Of a stretch of 33,980 bases of DNA, positions 1 to 5,939 are shown in pieces; within the stretch, counting starts at the first letter, position 1, and each line of letters begins with the position of its first letter. Both the position numbers and the translations under genes were made by a program. Origin of the DNA: an uncultured Megasphaera sp. (GTDB lineage: Bacteria; Bacillota; Negativicutes; Veillonellales; Megasphaeraceae); NCBI GenBank assembly GCA_900540735.1, contig UQHB01000027.1, forward strand, positions 1-33,980, written 5' to 3'. Under the pieces are notes generated by a model. That model was given only the letters and a program-made list of their open reading frames with translations. It was not told where the DNA came from and ran no database searches.

Positions 1-1748
1 GGAGTAAGATTATGAAACACAAAATGCATTACGCTATGCTGGCAGCATCCATTATGTCGTGGATGTCCTTCTCCGTATATGCGGCAGACTCTCAAAATGG
101 GGGGGACTGAGAATAGCGTAACCACAAAAGACGTCGTCGTCGACACGGATGAATAACGTTTCGAGTGGATTTCAGACGAAAGGGAAGCGGCTGTACACGG
201 CTTACCTAAGCCATTAGCACCAAGATTAAGGTCAATATGTACGCCGATGCTATTGTTTGCTTTGTTCGTGGAAACGGTCACGGTATGGACGAGAGCATGG
301 ATAATTTTATATTTCGTATCCCAATCATCGGCTTTGGCAAGGTCAAGGCGCAACGTACGGAGATTGGTGAGGGTATTGGATATTTCGATTGGTCGGTTTT
401 GTGCCGGCTCTTTTTTTATGCCTTGAAGTAGTTTACGCAGGTAAGCAATACGTTTATCCAAGGCAGGCAAACGGTTGGCTAAATCATCCTGCGTAATGAT
501 GTTCTTAAGACAAAGGTCAATGAGGTTGCCCCGTTCTTTTGTTGCTGTCTCTAATTGCTTTTCAAGTTCTTCTTTTTCGACAGCCGACTTTTTCTCTTCT
601 TTGGGTTTATAGTATTCGGCCAAGACTTTTCGTACATAATCCTCATCAGTGAGGACTTTATAGCATTCATTCCAAACGATATTTTCAAGCCACGACGCCG
701 GAACGGAACGAGCATACGTACATGGTTCATTGCCCATCCAATTAATCCGTTTACGGCCTTTTTTACCGTTACAGCCGTAGTATCTGCCTACGCTGCCGGT
801 TGCGTAAAAGCCAGAATAGGTATGACCACACTGACCACAACGGACGAGGCCGTTATTGAGGAGATATTTATGCTTAAAACGAGGTGCTTGATGCGGCACA
901 CATACACGGCGGCGGATAGATGCGGCGTTTACAGCGTCAAACATTTCAGCTGAAACGATGGGCGGAAAAGACACGGTAACAGGTTTATAGATTTTAGATT
1001 GCTCATTATATACACGATAGCCTTTGTATGATGTGTTTGTGACCATGGCGCGAACATACCGATAATCCCAACCATGACGAGCCGCACAGGGGATGCCTAA
1101 AGCCTTAAAATGTTCCGCTGCTTTTTGGTGGGTCATTTCAGGATTATCATAAAGCGTTTGAAAGACAAAGCGAACCACGTCGGCACGGCCTTTTTCTCCC
1201 CAATAGGGGCGTGTATCGAAAACTGGTTTTCCTGTCTTTTCGTCGGCTATATAGCCCCAAGCAACGCGCCCTTTGGCAGAGGCTAAGCCACGGCTTATTT
1301 TGCGTTGTTTACCGTCGTTCATGCGTTGCTTGATACTGGATAGCTCCATTTCTGCAACAGACAGCATCTGCGTAAAAATAAATTTGCCGATTGGCGTCGC
1401 CGTGTCGTAGGTTTCGCTAATGGATCGTAGTGTTACGCCTAAGTCGTTTAGTTGTCTACAGATTCTCAAACCTTCGAACGCAGAGCGGCCTAAGCGGTCT
1501 GTCCGATAAAACAATACAGCGTCGATTGCGCCGGCTTTAGCATCCTCCAATAGACGGCGACCTTCTGGACGGTCTACAAAGGGGAGTGTCCCCGACTGGG
1601 CTTCATCATAGTATTCACCGACGACGTTAAGGTTATGTAATTTAGCATAGGCACGTAATGCGTCCTGTTGCATTTCAATCGTTTCGTCTTCTTTTTGACG
1701 CATAGACGATACACGACCATATAAAGCATAACGAGTATATTCAGACAT
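1..1748 (-). CDS. int: Large serine integrase (open at the window edge)
   Basis: Catalyses phage integration and excision through a covalent 5'-phosphoserine link. ATG 1748 follows AAGGAGG with good spacing. The N-terminal resolvase domain begins with YGRVSSMRQ (nucleophile S14), followed by YRTDRLGRS. A recombinase domain follows at about 160-290 and then a zinc ribbon (C304, C307, C326, C343). A Lys/Glu-rich coiled coil lies at about 380-405. There is no in-frame stop to base 1: the frame crosses the presumed attL and continues antisense through the receptor signal peptide. About 534 codons are phage-derived, a normal size for the family. In the free phage the natural stop presumably lay across attP, so the lysogen encodes an altered C-terminus. 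Family assignment is very secure; the true end is unknown. Confidence 0.93.
   Translation of the reverse strand, partial: MSEYTRYALYGRVSSMRQKEDETIEMQQDALRAYAKLHNLNVVGEYYDEAQSGTLPFVDRPEGRRLLEDAKAGAIDAVLFYRTDRLGRSAFEGLRICRQLNDLGVTLRSISETYDTATPIGKFIFTQMLSVAEMELSSIKQRMNDGKQRKISRGLASAKGRVAWGYIADEKTGKPVFDTRPYWGEKGRADVVRFVFQTLYDNPEMTHQKAAEHFKALGIPCAARHGWDYRYVRAMVTNTSYKGYRVYNEQSKIYKPVTVSFPPIVSAEMFDAVNAASIRRRVCVPHQAPRFKHKYLLNNGLVRCGQCGHTYSGFYATGSVGRYYGCNGKKGRKRINWMGNEPCTYARSVPASWLENIVWNECYKVLTDEDYVRKVLAEYYKPKEEKKSAVEKEELEKQLETATKERGNLIDLCLKNIITQDDLANRLPALDKRIAYLRKLLQGIKKEPAQNRPIEISNTLTNLRTLRLDLAKADDWDTKYKIIHALVHTVTVSTNKANNSIGVHIDLNLGANGLGKPCTAASLSSEIHSKRYSSVSTTTSFVVTLFSVPPILRVCRIYGEGHPRHNGCCQHSVMHFVFHNLT
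12..156 (+). pseudogene. 5' end of a TonB-dependent receptor-like host gene, cut by the prophage
   Basis: GGAG at 1-4 lies 7 nt before ATG 12. The first 24 codons encode a Sec signal peptide: K/H-rich start, a hydrophobic run with several Met, and a cleavage site after SVYA. With the seven G at 99-105 the frame stops at TGA 108-110. One G fewer would continue it as SVTTKDVVV and reach TAA 154-156. A KDVVV stretch soon after the signal peptide is typical of the plug start of TonB-dependent receptors (usually KDVVVTATR). The remainder of the gene is not here; leftward phage integrase sequence follows. I infer a receptor gene split by integration. The G-run frameshift could be phase variation, decay or a sequencing error. 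Confidence 0.6.
130..165. other. Presumed attL (host/prophage junction)
   Basis: Receptor-like coding sequence (GACGTCGTCGTC at 130-141) gives way here to sequence that no longer looks like a receptor. From the other side the integrase C-terminal frame arrives. Large serine integrases normally lie next to the attachment site. The exact crossover dinucleotide cannot be set without attR, which is outside the window. Confidence 0.45.
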
Positions 1749-1781
1749 AAAAATAGCCTCCTTCATTTGCAAAAACCGTAA

Positions 1782-1816
1782 AAAATATTCCCACTTTTTA
1801 CAGGAAAATATTCCAC
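1782..1816. repeat. Short direct repeat upstream of int
   Basis: AAAATATTCCCAC (1782-1794) and AAAATATTCCAC (1805-1816) are near-identical and 23 bp apart, just upstream of the integrase ribosome binding site. They could bind the integrase or a directionality factor, or be chance in AT-rich DNA. Confidence 0.35.
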
Positions 1817-1845
1817 GGTATACGTAGTGAATAAAGGGGCTAATA

Positions 1846-1854
1846 TGATATAAT
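1846..1854 (+). promoter_or_regulatory. Extended -10 promoter for the RNA at 1861
   Basis: TGaTATAAT is a perfect extended -10 element. No clear -35 lies 17 nt upstream, which such promoters tolerate. Transcription would begin about 7 nt downstream, at the base of the first hairpin. Confidence 0.5.
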
Positions 1855-1860
1855 AATAGG

Positions 1861-1965
1861 GTAAATAGCCCCTTGAGATGGAAATTTACATTGCTGAAGC
1901 GTATTGGTAGTACCTTCAGCGCGTCCCGTATCACTGTTGGTAGCAGCGGTACGGGATTTTCATTT
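1861..1965 (+). ncRNA. Putative structured RNA with two hairpins sharing the loop TTGGTAG
   Basis: Three consecutive hairpins follow the promoter. The first is GTAAAT (1861-1866) with ATTTAC (1884-1889). The second is GCTGAAG-c-GTA (1893-1903), loop TTGGTAG, then TAC-CTTCAGC (1911-1920). The third is CCCGTATC-a-CTG (1925-1936), the same loop TTGGTAG, then CAG-c-GGTACGGG (1944-1955), followed by ATTTTCATTT, which could terminate transcription. Two different stems presenting one identical 7-nt loop points to selection on RNA. No coding frame with a ribosome binding site is seen in it. Function unknown; it might bind a protein or another RNA. Confidence 0.5.
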
Positions 1966-1969
1966 ATCA

Positions 1970-2080
1970 TTATTTAGTAGACGGCTTTGGCTGTTCGGTT
2001 TTTATTGGCGGAGTAGGCGGCGGAACATTAAAGCCGTCTTGCCTTTCTTCTGGCTGGTTGCCTTTTTGACATATATGCAC
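1970..2080 (-). CDS. Small proline-rich hypothetical protein
   Basis: GTG 2080 is preceded by AAAGGTGG with 7-nt spacing and encodes 36 residues. An in-frame ATG at 2098 would give 42 but has no ribosome binding site. The product is hydrophilic, with a C-terminal half rich in proline (VPPPTPP) and a KPSTK end. The stop lies just beyond the hairpin at 1925-1955, so the gene converges on the putative RNA. I do not recognise a family. The clear binding site and biased composition favour a real small gene, but its size leaves doubt. Confidence 0.35.
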   Translation of the reverse strand: MHICQKGNQPEERQDGFNVPPPTPPIKTEQPKPSTK

Positions 2081-2097
2081 TCTATTACCACCTTTCA

Positions 2098-2106
2098 TGG
2101 TATAAT
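2098..2106 (+). promoter_or_regulatory. Extended -10 promoter of the membrane-protein gene
   Basis: TGgTATAAT ends 22 nt before the ATG at 2129. A TTGACA at 2066-2071 is 29 bp upstream, too far for a normal -35, so the extended -10 probably carries recognition. The leader is short and contains GGAGG at 2116-2120. Confidence 0.5.
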
Positions 2107-2128
2107 TAACATACTGGAGGTGTTACGT

Positions 2129-2716
2129 ATGGATAACCCTATTTTACTAATTACAGCACTGGCACCGGGATTTATTGGCATTGCAGTACAAAAGCTATTG
2201 AATGGCGACACAACGACGGAAACGATACAACAGGGCATCTTAAAGTATTTCCTGTTTGCCGCCAGTGCTTTACTTGTCACCGATGCATGTCTCCGATTTA
2301 ATGGACCTGTATCACGGATTCTACAGCAGGAACCATTGCGTTATATAGATTGTTTGGTCCCTATGGGAATTGCCGTAGTACTTTCCGTCTTATGGCATGT
2401 ACGTGGTTGCAAATGGATTATTAGAGTGGCGAATATCATTAACACGTGGGCGGGAAAAAATCAGATTTTCTTACGGACAAACATGTTAGAAGAAATGCTC
2501 AACGATGGAAAACCGCACTTTTTAGACATTAAATTCCCTGATGGGACGCAAACCTGTGGGTATCTCTCTAAAGTTGTCGCACACGATAAGAATCTCATGT
2601 TAGAGCCAGAACCAAAGTGGACGAAAGATACTGCCTATAAAAGGAAAACAGTGCGACAATTAATTGACTTAAACTCTAATACAATCGTAACCGAATATGA
2701 ATATATTGCACGATAA
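2129..2716 (+). CDS. Three-helix membrane protein, DUF6338-like
   Basis: 195 residues from ATG 2129, chosen because GGAGG lies 8 nt upstream; the open frame reaches further 5' but without a ribosome binding site. Hydrophobic helices lie at about 4-24, 37-54 and 73-92. The first contains ALAPGFIG, a Pro-Gly break like that in DUF6338 proteins. The C-terminal half (about 100-195) is soluble and charged, with a strand-rich part FLDIKFPDGTQTCGYLSKVV, again like the tail of DUF6338. It is transcribed alone, between its own promoter and a strong terminator, in the island next to int where phages carry defence or exclusion genes. Function is unknown; a membrane-acting defence or superinfection-exclusion effector is an inference from place and topology. 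Confidence 0.75.
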   Translation: MDNPILLITALAPGFIGIAVQKLLNGDTTTETIQQGILKYFLFAASALLVTDACLRFNGPVSRILQQEPLRYIDCLVPMGIAVVLSVLWHVRGCKWIIRVANIINTWAGKNQIFLRTNMLEEMLNDGKPHFLDIKFPDGTQTCGYLSKVVAHDKNLMLEPEPKWTKDTAYKRKTVRQLIDLNSNTIVTEYEYIAR

Positions 2717-2739
2717 GAAAAGTATTGTCGTAGGCACAT

Positions 2740-2776
2740 CCCAGATTCTGCTGGTAACAGAGTCTGGGATTTTTTT
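2740..2776 (+). terminator. Intrinsic terminator after the membrane-protein gene
   Basis: CCCAGA (2740-2745) pairs with TCTGGG (2763-2768), the stem extended by TCTG/CAGA inside, followed by seven T. It separates this unit from the convergent abi gene. Confidence 0.85.
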
Positions 2777-2792
2777 GGCGTAATCACTAAAG

Positions 2793-3776
2793 TTATGATA
2801 GTGATAATTTTTGAAGTCTCTTTATTACATCAGCAGGTAAATCAGAAACCACTATATAGTTGTCATATAATGGCTTTAAAATGGGATGTTCGGAATCTAG
2901 GTTTAACATGAACTCATGAATCATGTTGGAACAAATTAAATCGTCGTCCAATATAATTAACATTGCTAAAATAATGCCGAAAATCCCTCTTATGGCGGAT
3001 TTATCTTTATGACAAACCTTTTTCTTATATATTCGGATAACGCCTTTAGGAAGTAACTGATACATCGTTTCCCCAGGAATATTGTACGTAGTTCTGCATT
3101 TTACGAAATTTAAACTATGTGCTGCATAATTTCTGAACTTGCGAATACCCTCCATGGCGGTACTAATAAATTCAATCTTCTCTTTAGTAGAAATGTTTTG
3201 CGTAGGAATTAACAAGTTAGCAACTTCAGCCTTATTTTTAGAATTTAGACATTTAAATAGATTAATTGAAGTTCCTAAAGAAACATTTTTTAACAGAATC
3301 CAAGGCGGAACATGATTATGGTGTTTTAAATAATGCCGGGTTGGTTGTTTTGCTTTAGTAATATCTAATTGTTTATTTATCTCTGCTTTAATATGCAAAA
3401 AGGATAATTTCTTATTTACTTTTGCTTTATAGAATTTAGGGTTTAAATAGTCGTTTTCGTGGACGCCGATATTTTTAGCCAATACATAAGCTAAATGAGT
3501 CTTAAATTTCACCTCTGACATTAACCCGTACTTCATCATTGATGCTTGTACAGATTTATCAATATAAGCAAAAGCAGACAAATCTTCTAATATTGTTCCA
3601 GTAATAAAGGTGTCATTAGGCATGAAAACATCTTTGTATCCATTAATCAGGTCGTAATAAGAATATGTTAAAAGTAAATGTTTGGCCATAGATGGATTAG
3701 TTATAGTTAATCCGCGATGCTCTAGTATCTCAAGTTGCTCATCTATGGTTTTAAATGGTTTATCATAAATTGTCAT
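2793..3776 (-). CDS. Abortive-infection protein, AbiD/AbiF (Abi_2) family HEPN ribonuclease
   Basis: 327 residues from ATG 3776 (AGGAG 10 nt upstream); a longer frame starts at 3863 but would run through an RNA hairpin and terminator. The N-terminus YDKPFKTIDEQLEILEHRGL and the central PPWILLKNVSLGTSINLF are Abi_2 (PF07751) signatures. RNYAAH at 215-220 is the RxxxxH active motif of HEPN ribonucleases. Members block phage growth by abortive infection. The family has been proposed as related to the ancestor of the Cas13 HEPN nucleases and is often preceded by a small structured RNA, as here. As a prophage gene in the lysogenic arm it probably protects the lysogen against other phages. Family call is secure; trigger and target are unknown. 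Confidence 0.9.
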   Translation of the reverse strand: MTIYDKPFKTIDEQLEILEHRGLTITNPSMAKHLLLTYSYYDLINGYKDVFMPNDTFITGTILEDLSAFAYIDKSVQASMMKYGLMSEVKFKTHLAYVLAKNIGVHENDYLNPKFYKAKVNKKLSFLHIKAEINKQLDITKAKQPTRHYLKHHNHVPPWILLKNVSLGTSINLFKCLNSKNKAEVANLLIPTQNISTKEKIEFISTAMEGIRKFRNYAAHSLNFVKCRTTYNIPGETMYQLLPKGVIRIYKKKVCHKDKSAIRGIFGIILAMLIILDDDLICSNMIHEFMLNLDSEHPILKPLYDNYIVVSDLPADVIKRLQKLSLS

Positions 3777-3795
3777 ATAAAACGGGCTCCTGTAA

Positions 3796-3865
3796 AATAA
3801 AAGACCCACTACCAAAAGGTAGTGGGTCAGTGACCAACATCCGAAATGTTGCAGTCTTTTCACTA
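3796..3865 (-). ncRNA. Abi-associated small RNA ending in an intrinsic terminator
   Basis: Starting about 3865, the reverse strand reads AGTGA, then CAACAT-TTCGG-ATGTTG as a hairpin, then TCACT pairing with AGTGA. This is followed by the near-perfect 11-bp hairpin GACCCACTACC-TTTT-GGTAGTGGGTC (3828-3803) and TTTTATTTT. It lies between the promoter and the abi ribosome binding site. Most transcripts should stop here, giving a small RNA of about 70 nt, with readthrough feeding abi. An 'abiF' RNA motif upstream of Abi_2 genes has, to my memory, been described; identity with that class must be tested with its covariance model. Confidence 0.7.
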
Positions 3866-3870
3866 CCTAA

Positions 3871-3898
3871 ATAATATCATAAACTCATAAATAGTCAA
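3871..3898 (-). promoter_or_regulatory. Promoter of the abi small RNA and gene
   Basis: TTGACT (3898-3893), 16-bp spacer, TATTAT (3876-3871). It reads into the small RNA starting near 3865. Confidence 0.75.
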
Positions 3899-3926
3899 TA
3901 GCTAATTCTTGCAATTTGTCAAACAA
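3885..3926 (-). CDS. Possible 13-residue peptide downstream of the repressor
   Basis: AAGGAGG lies 8 nt before TTG 3926, which opens MFDKLQELAIDYL and then a stop. The very good ribosome binding site directly after the repressor gene suggests either a leader peptide or the stump of a second repressor-operon gene replaced by the abi cassette. Too short to judge. Confidence 0.2.
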   Translation of the reverse strand: MFDKLQELAIDYL

Positions 3927-3962
3927 TAATATAACCTCCTTATCGTGGTGTGAAGTCAACGT

Positions 3963-4451
3963 CTATCCGATTGCTGTGTCGTCTTTGATTCGGGATGAGT
4001 AGCTATATTTTTCGGCACGGAGCATGCCTTTGATTTCGCCACGGATGACGCCGCGGTCTTCTTTATCAAGGGAGGCATAAGATTCGACGACATCTTCGAT
4101 TTCGGGGGCTTCTTTTAGTATCTCGCTGTAGCGACATAAAGGTCGAGAGCTTTCGCTATTAGGTAAAAAAGTATTATCATCAGAAATGATTTCTAACTTT
4201 TGGCTTAGTGGTGATGAAACATCAGTTAAGCCGACAATATAATTTAAGTCAATATTATGATACTTTGCATATGCTGAAAGAAAGACACTAGAGGGTTGAG
4301 ATTGACCAGATTCCCAACGACTCATCATACTTTTTGTTATTTTTAACTTAAATGTTTGATTTAACTGAGCTGCTTCTTCATCCATTGTATTATCAGAGTT
4401 TAGGCGTAGTTCTTTTAGTCTTTGTCCTATTATTGTTATAGGTGGAAGCAT
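3963..4451 (-). CDS. CI-like XRE-family phage repressor
   Basis: 162 residues from ATG 4451, which follows AAAGGAG at 7 nt; a frame start at 4469 is upstream of that site. The N-terminal helix-turn-helix (about 8-65) has IGQRLKELRLNS, a recognition region with KSMMSRWESGQSQPS, and IDLNYIVGLTD. The C-terminal part is acidic and lacks a recognisable LexA-type peptidase, so induction may need another factor. It is divergent from a Cro-like gene with palindromic operators between them, the standard lysogeny switch. It should repress the rightward early promoter and control itself through a half-operator in its own promoter. Confidence 0.88.
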   Translation of the reverse strand: MLPPITIIGQRLKELRLNSDNTMDEEAAQLNQTFKLKITKSMMSRWESGQSQPSSVFLSAYAKYHNIDLNYIVGLTDVSSPLSQKLEIISDDNTFLPNSESSRPLCRYSEILKEAPEIEDVVESYASLDKEDRGVIRGEIKGMLRAEKYSYSSRIKDDTAIG

Positions 4452-4475
4452 TATTAACACTCCTTTCATGTTTCC

Positions 4476-4504
4476 ATTATAGCAACAAAGTTCCGATAAA
4501 GCAA
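4476..4504 (-). promoter_or_regulatory. Repressor promoter with operator half-site
   Basis: TTGCTT (4504-4499), 17-bp spacer, TATAAT (4481-4476). The spacer holds CGGAAC, resembling half of the GTTCCTA/TAGGAAC operator. Confidence 0.65.
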
Positions 4505-4523
4505 CAAAAATATATAAAAGTTG

Positions 4524-4552
4524 TTGACATAGGAACAAAAAGCTTGTATACT
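4524..4552 (+). promoter_or_regulatory. Rightward early promoter (pR-like)
   Basis: TTGACA (4524-4529), exactly 17 bp, TATACT (4547-4552). An operator half-site TAGGAAC lies in the spacer and a full palindrome covers the start point, so repressor bound there would block transcription. Confidence 0.85.
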
Positions 4553-4558
4553 AAAACT

Positions 4559-4574
4559 GTTCCTAGATAGGAAC
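4559..4574. promoter_or_regulatory. Operator O1, palindrome at the early start point
   Basis: GTTCCTA-GA-TAGGAAC, perfect 7-bp arms. The same palindrome recurs at 4804 and half-sites occur at 4490 and 4532. Confidence 0.85.
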
Positions 4575-4597
4575 GAAAGCAGTAGGGAGGTGATAAG

Positions 4598-4804
4598 ATG
4601 AAAGCTAAATACAGTAATTTAAAAGAATTTTTACATGATAATAATGTCAAAATGAAGGATTTGGCCAACGAAATGGGTATTTCCCGCTCACAATTTAGCA
4701 AAAAAATTAATCGAATTAATGGTGCAGATTTTAAGGCAGAAGAAATTCGCTACTTATGTTGTAGATTTAATTTGGATGCTAATAAATTTTTTTTGCTTCT
4801 ATAG
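4598..4804 (+). CDS. Cro-like small helix-turn-helix protein
   Basis: 68 residues; GGGAGGTG precedes ATG 4598. It contains one XRE-type helix-turn-helix: VKMKDLANEMGISRSQFSKK at about 18-37, then a Leu/Phe-rich end. It is the first gene of the rightward operon, immediately after an operator, and its stop codon overlaps a second copy of that operator. This is the place and size of Cro or an early lytic regulator; it probably competes with the repressor at the same sites. No effector domain is present. Confidence 0.85.
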   Translation: MKAKYSNLKEFLHDNNVKMKDLANEMGISRSQFSKKINRINGADFKAEEIRYLCCRFNLDANKFFLLL

Positions 4805-4819
4805 TTCCTAAATAGGAAC
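4804..4819. promoter_or_regulatory. Operator O2 after the cro-like gene
   Basis: GTTCCTA-AA-TAGGAAC, the same palindrome as at 4559 with a different central pair, starting on the last base of the cro-like stop codon. Repressor here could roadblock elongation or loop with O1. Confidence 0.8.
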
Positions 4820-4864
4820 AAAAAGATATAAGGCTTAGTGTATGACATGCCTGGAAATCAAAAT

Positions 4865-4988
4865 CCCGGCCGAAACAGCAAACACCAAGCCGACGCACCA
4901 CGCACGGACACGGCCACAACACAGCACCACAACGAGGGACGCGGCCAGCAACACAAGCCGGCCGAAACACCGAAAGGAGGCGAGACCA
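4865..4988 (+). other. 124-nt T-free leader
   Basis: From 4865 to the A of the ATG at 4988 there is no T on the plus strand, while the flanks are normal. The message would contain no U, hence no A-U or G-U pairs and little structure, with many CA/AC steps, ending in GAAAGGAGG. A frame opening at 4838 runs through it in phase with the gene at 4988, as a polar sequence rich in T, H, P, Q and G. That frame has only a weak ribosome binding site, so I treat the stretch as leader. It may serve as a loading zone for ribosomes, an antiterminator or a C-rich RNA-binding protein. Confidence 0.6.
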
Positions 4989-5233
4989 TGGATTTAGATA
5001 ATAAAAAAGAGCCCTGCAATGGCAAGGCTCCGAAAATGGTACGTCTGACTTGGGAAGATATAAAAAAAATAGACCCTACAGTTGGACAAAAGGTTGAATA
5101 TTGTAAGATGACCAAATGGGATTATTTCTGTAACTGGTTAGATGTTTATGGAGATGCAATCCTGTTTATTCTAATAATACTTACTGCCCTTTTTGCTTTA
5201 ATCTATATGATTATCGGTCTTTTTCGAATGTAA
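4988..5233 (+). CDS. Small C-terminally membrane-anchored protein
   Basis: 81 residues from ATG 4988 behind GAAAGGAGG. A soluble basic/acidic part (about 1-48, with VRLTWEDIKKIDPTVGQKVE) is followed by a single helix at about 55-78 (AILFILIILTALFALIYMI). No family recognised. It follows the T-free leader and converges on the leftward gene at 5211, overlapping it by 23 bp. An N-terminal extension from 4838 is possible but less likely. It could be a superinfection or host-takeover membrane protein; no function is shown. Confidence 0.75.
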   Translation: MDLDNKKEPCNGKAPKMVRLTWEDIKKIDPTVGQKVEYCKMTKWDYFCNWLDVYGDAILFILIILTALFALIYMIIGLFRM

Positions 5234-5828
5234 TGACTTCGGCATCTGAAAGAGAATATGTTTTCTCATATGCGTGATATATATGTTTTTTAGATTTTTT
5301 ATTGTAAATACTTCGATTTATCCAACTAGTATCAGTTGATTTAAAGGTAATAAGTAATGCGTCTGTGTTGTTTGTATCGGTTTCAGTAAGAATTACTAAG
5401 TCAATTCTTACATATTCCCCAGAACGGATTAAAGCGGATGGACGTTCTGGTATTTCGGGCAAAGATCTTTCTTTTTCTGATAGATATATCTTTAGTTGGC
5501 AGTTTTTGTATACATCTGGAATTAATGATTTTAGAAGAAAACTTTGCCTTCTGCCTGTCCTTTGATTAATAACCATTAAGTCAAAAATTGATATATTACA
5601 GTGGCCTGGATTTACCAAGGAAATCCCAATCTCAACACCAAAAGGAGCTGGTAGCGCAAAAAGATTATCATTGAGATATATGTTTTTCATAGAATTAAAA
5701 ATAAGACAAGTATTATCAAACTCAACAGTTAAGCGCTTGCGTTGTCGCCAATATGTAAAGAGGGAAACTAGAAGTGAAAACATTGAAATCATGATAGGAA
5801 AATAAGAAAAATAATCGTCTATGAACAA
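5211..5828 (-). CDS. Leftward membrane-anchored moron protein, unknown function
   Basis: About 205 residues from TTG 5828 (AAAGGA 10 nt upstream); GTG 5837 is in frame but sits one base from the binding site. One N-terminal helix (YFPIMISMFSLLVSLFTYW) precedes a soluble, probably strand-rich domain (VEIGISLVNPGHCNISIFDL; YVRIDLVILTE). The layout is a short anchor followed by an immunoglobulin-like fold exposed to one side. No family recognised. It lies against the direction of the early operon, with its own promoter inside an inverted repeat that is duplicated at 7400, so it is probably expressed in the lysogen. The 3' end overlaps the convergent gene. Confidence 0.7.
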   Translation of the reverse strand: MFIDDYFSYFPIMISMFSLLVSLFTYWRQRKRLTVEFDNTCLIFNSMKNIYLNDNLFALPAPFGVEIGISLVNPGHCNISIFDLMVINQRTGRRQSFLLKSLIPDVYKNCQLKIYLSEKERSLPEIPERPSALIRSGEYVRIDLVILTETDTNNTDALLITFKSTDTSWINRSIYNKKSKKHIYHAYEKTYSLSDAEVITFEKDR

Positions 5829-5839
5829 GCAAATCACGT

Positions 5840-5864
5840 CCTTTCATGATGATTATATCATGAG
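5840..5864 (-). promoter_or_regulatory. Moron promoter-operator, copy 1
   Basis: On the reverse strand TCATGAT-ATAATC-ATCATGA (5863-5844) is a perfect 7-bp inverted repeat that itself contains the extended -10 TGaTATAAT. The full 25 bp is identical at 7396-7420. Both copies drive leftward single genes. A repressor on the repeat would mask the -10. Confidence 0.75.
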
Positions 5865-5939
5865 TGAGTAGGCGCGAACTAGAGAATGCAGCTAGCAACA
5901 CCAAGCTGTCTGACACGACGAAAGAAAGGAGTAAAGAAT

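Noticed and set aside
876..905. Apparent frameshift in the integrase near codon 282
   Set aside because: A joining error on first reading; careful translation runs through VCVPHQAPRF into the zinc ribbon without a stop.
555..953. Rightward open frame of 132 codons
   Set aside because: Lies opposite the integrase zinc-ribbon and coiled-coil coding sequence; no ribosome binding site; low-complexity Phe-rich start.
1904..2128. Longer N-terminus for the membrane protein at 2129
   Set aside because: It would cross the RNA hairpins, a reverse gene and the promoter, and has no binding site; ATG 2129 has one.
4838..4987. N-terminal extension of the gene at 4988
   Set aside because: Polar low-complexity residues follow from the T-free sequence; the binding site at 4838 is weak compared with GAAAGGAGG before 4988. 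Kept as an alternative only.
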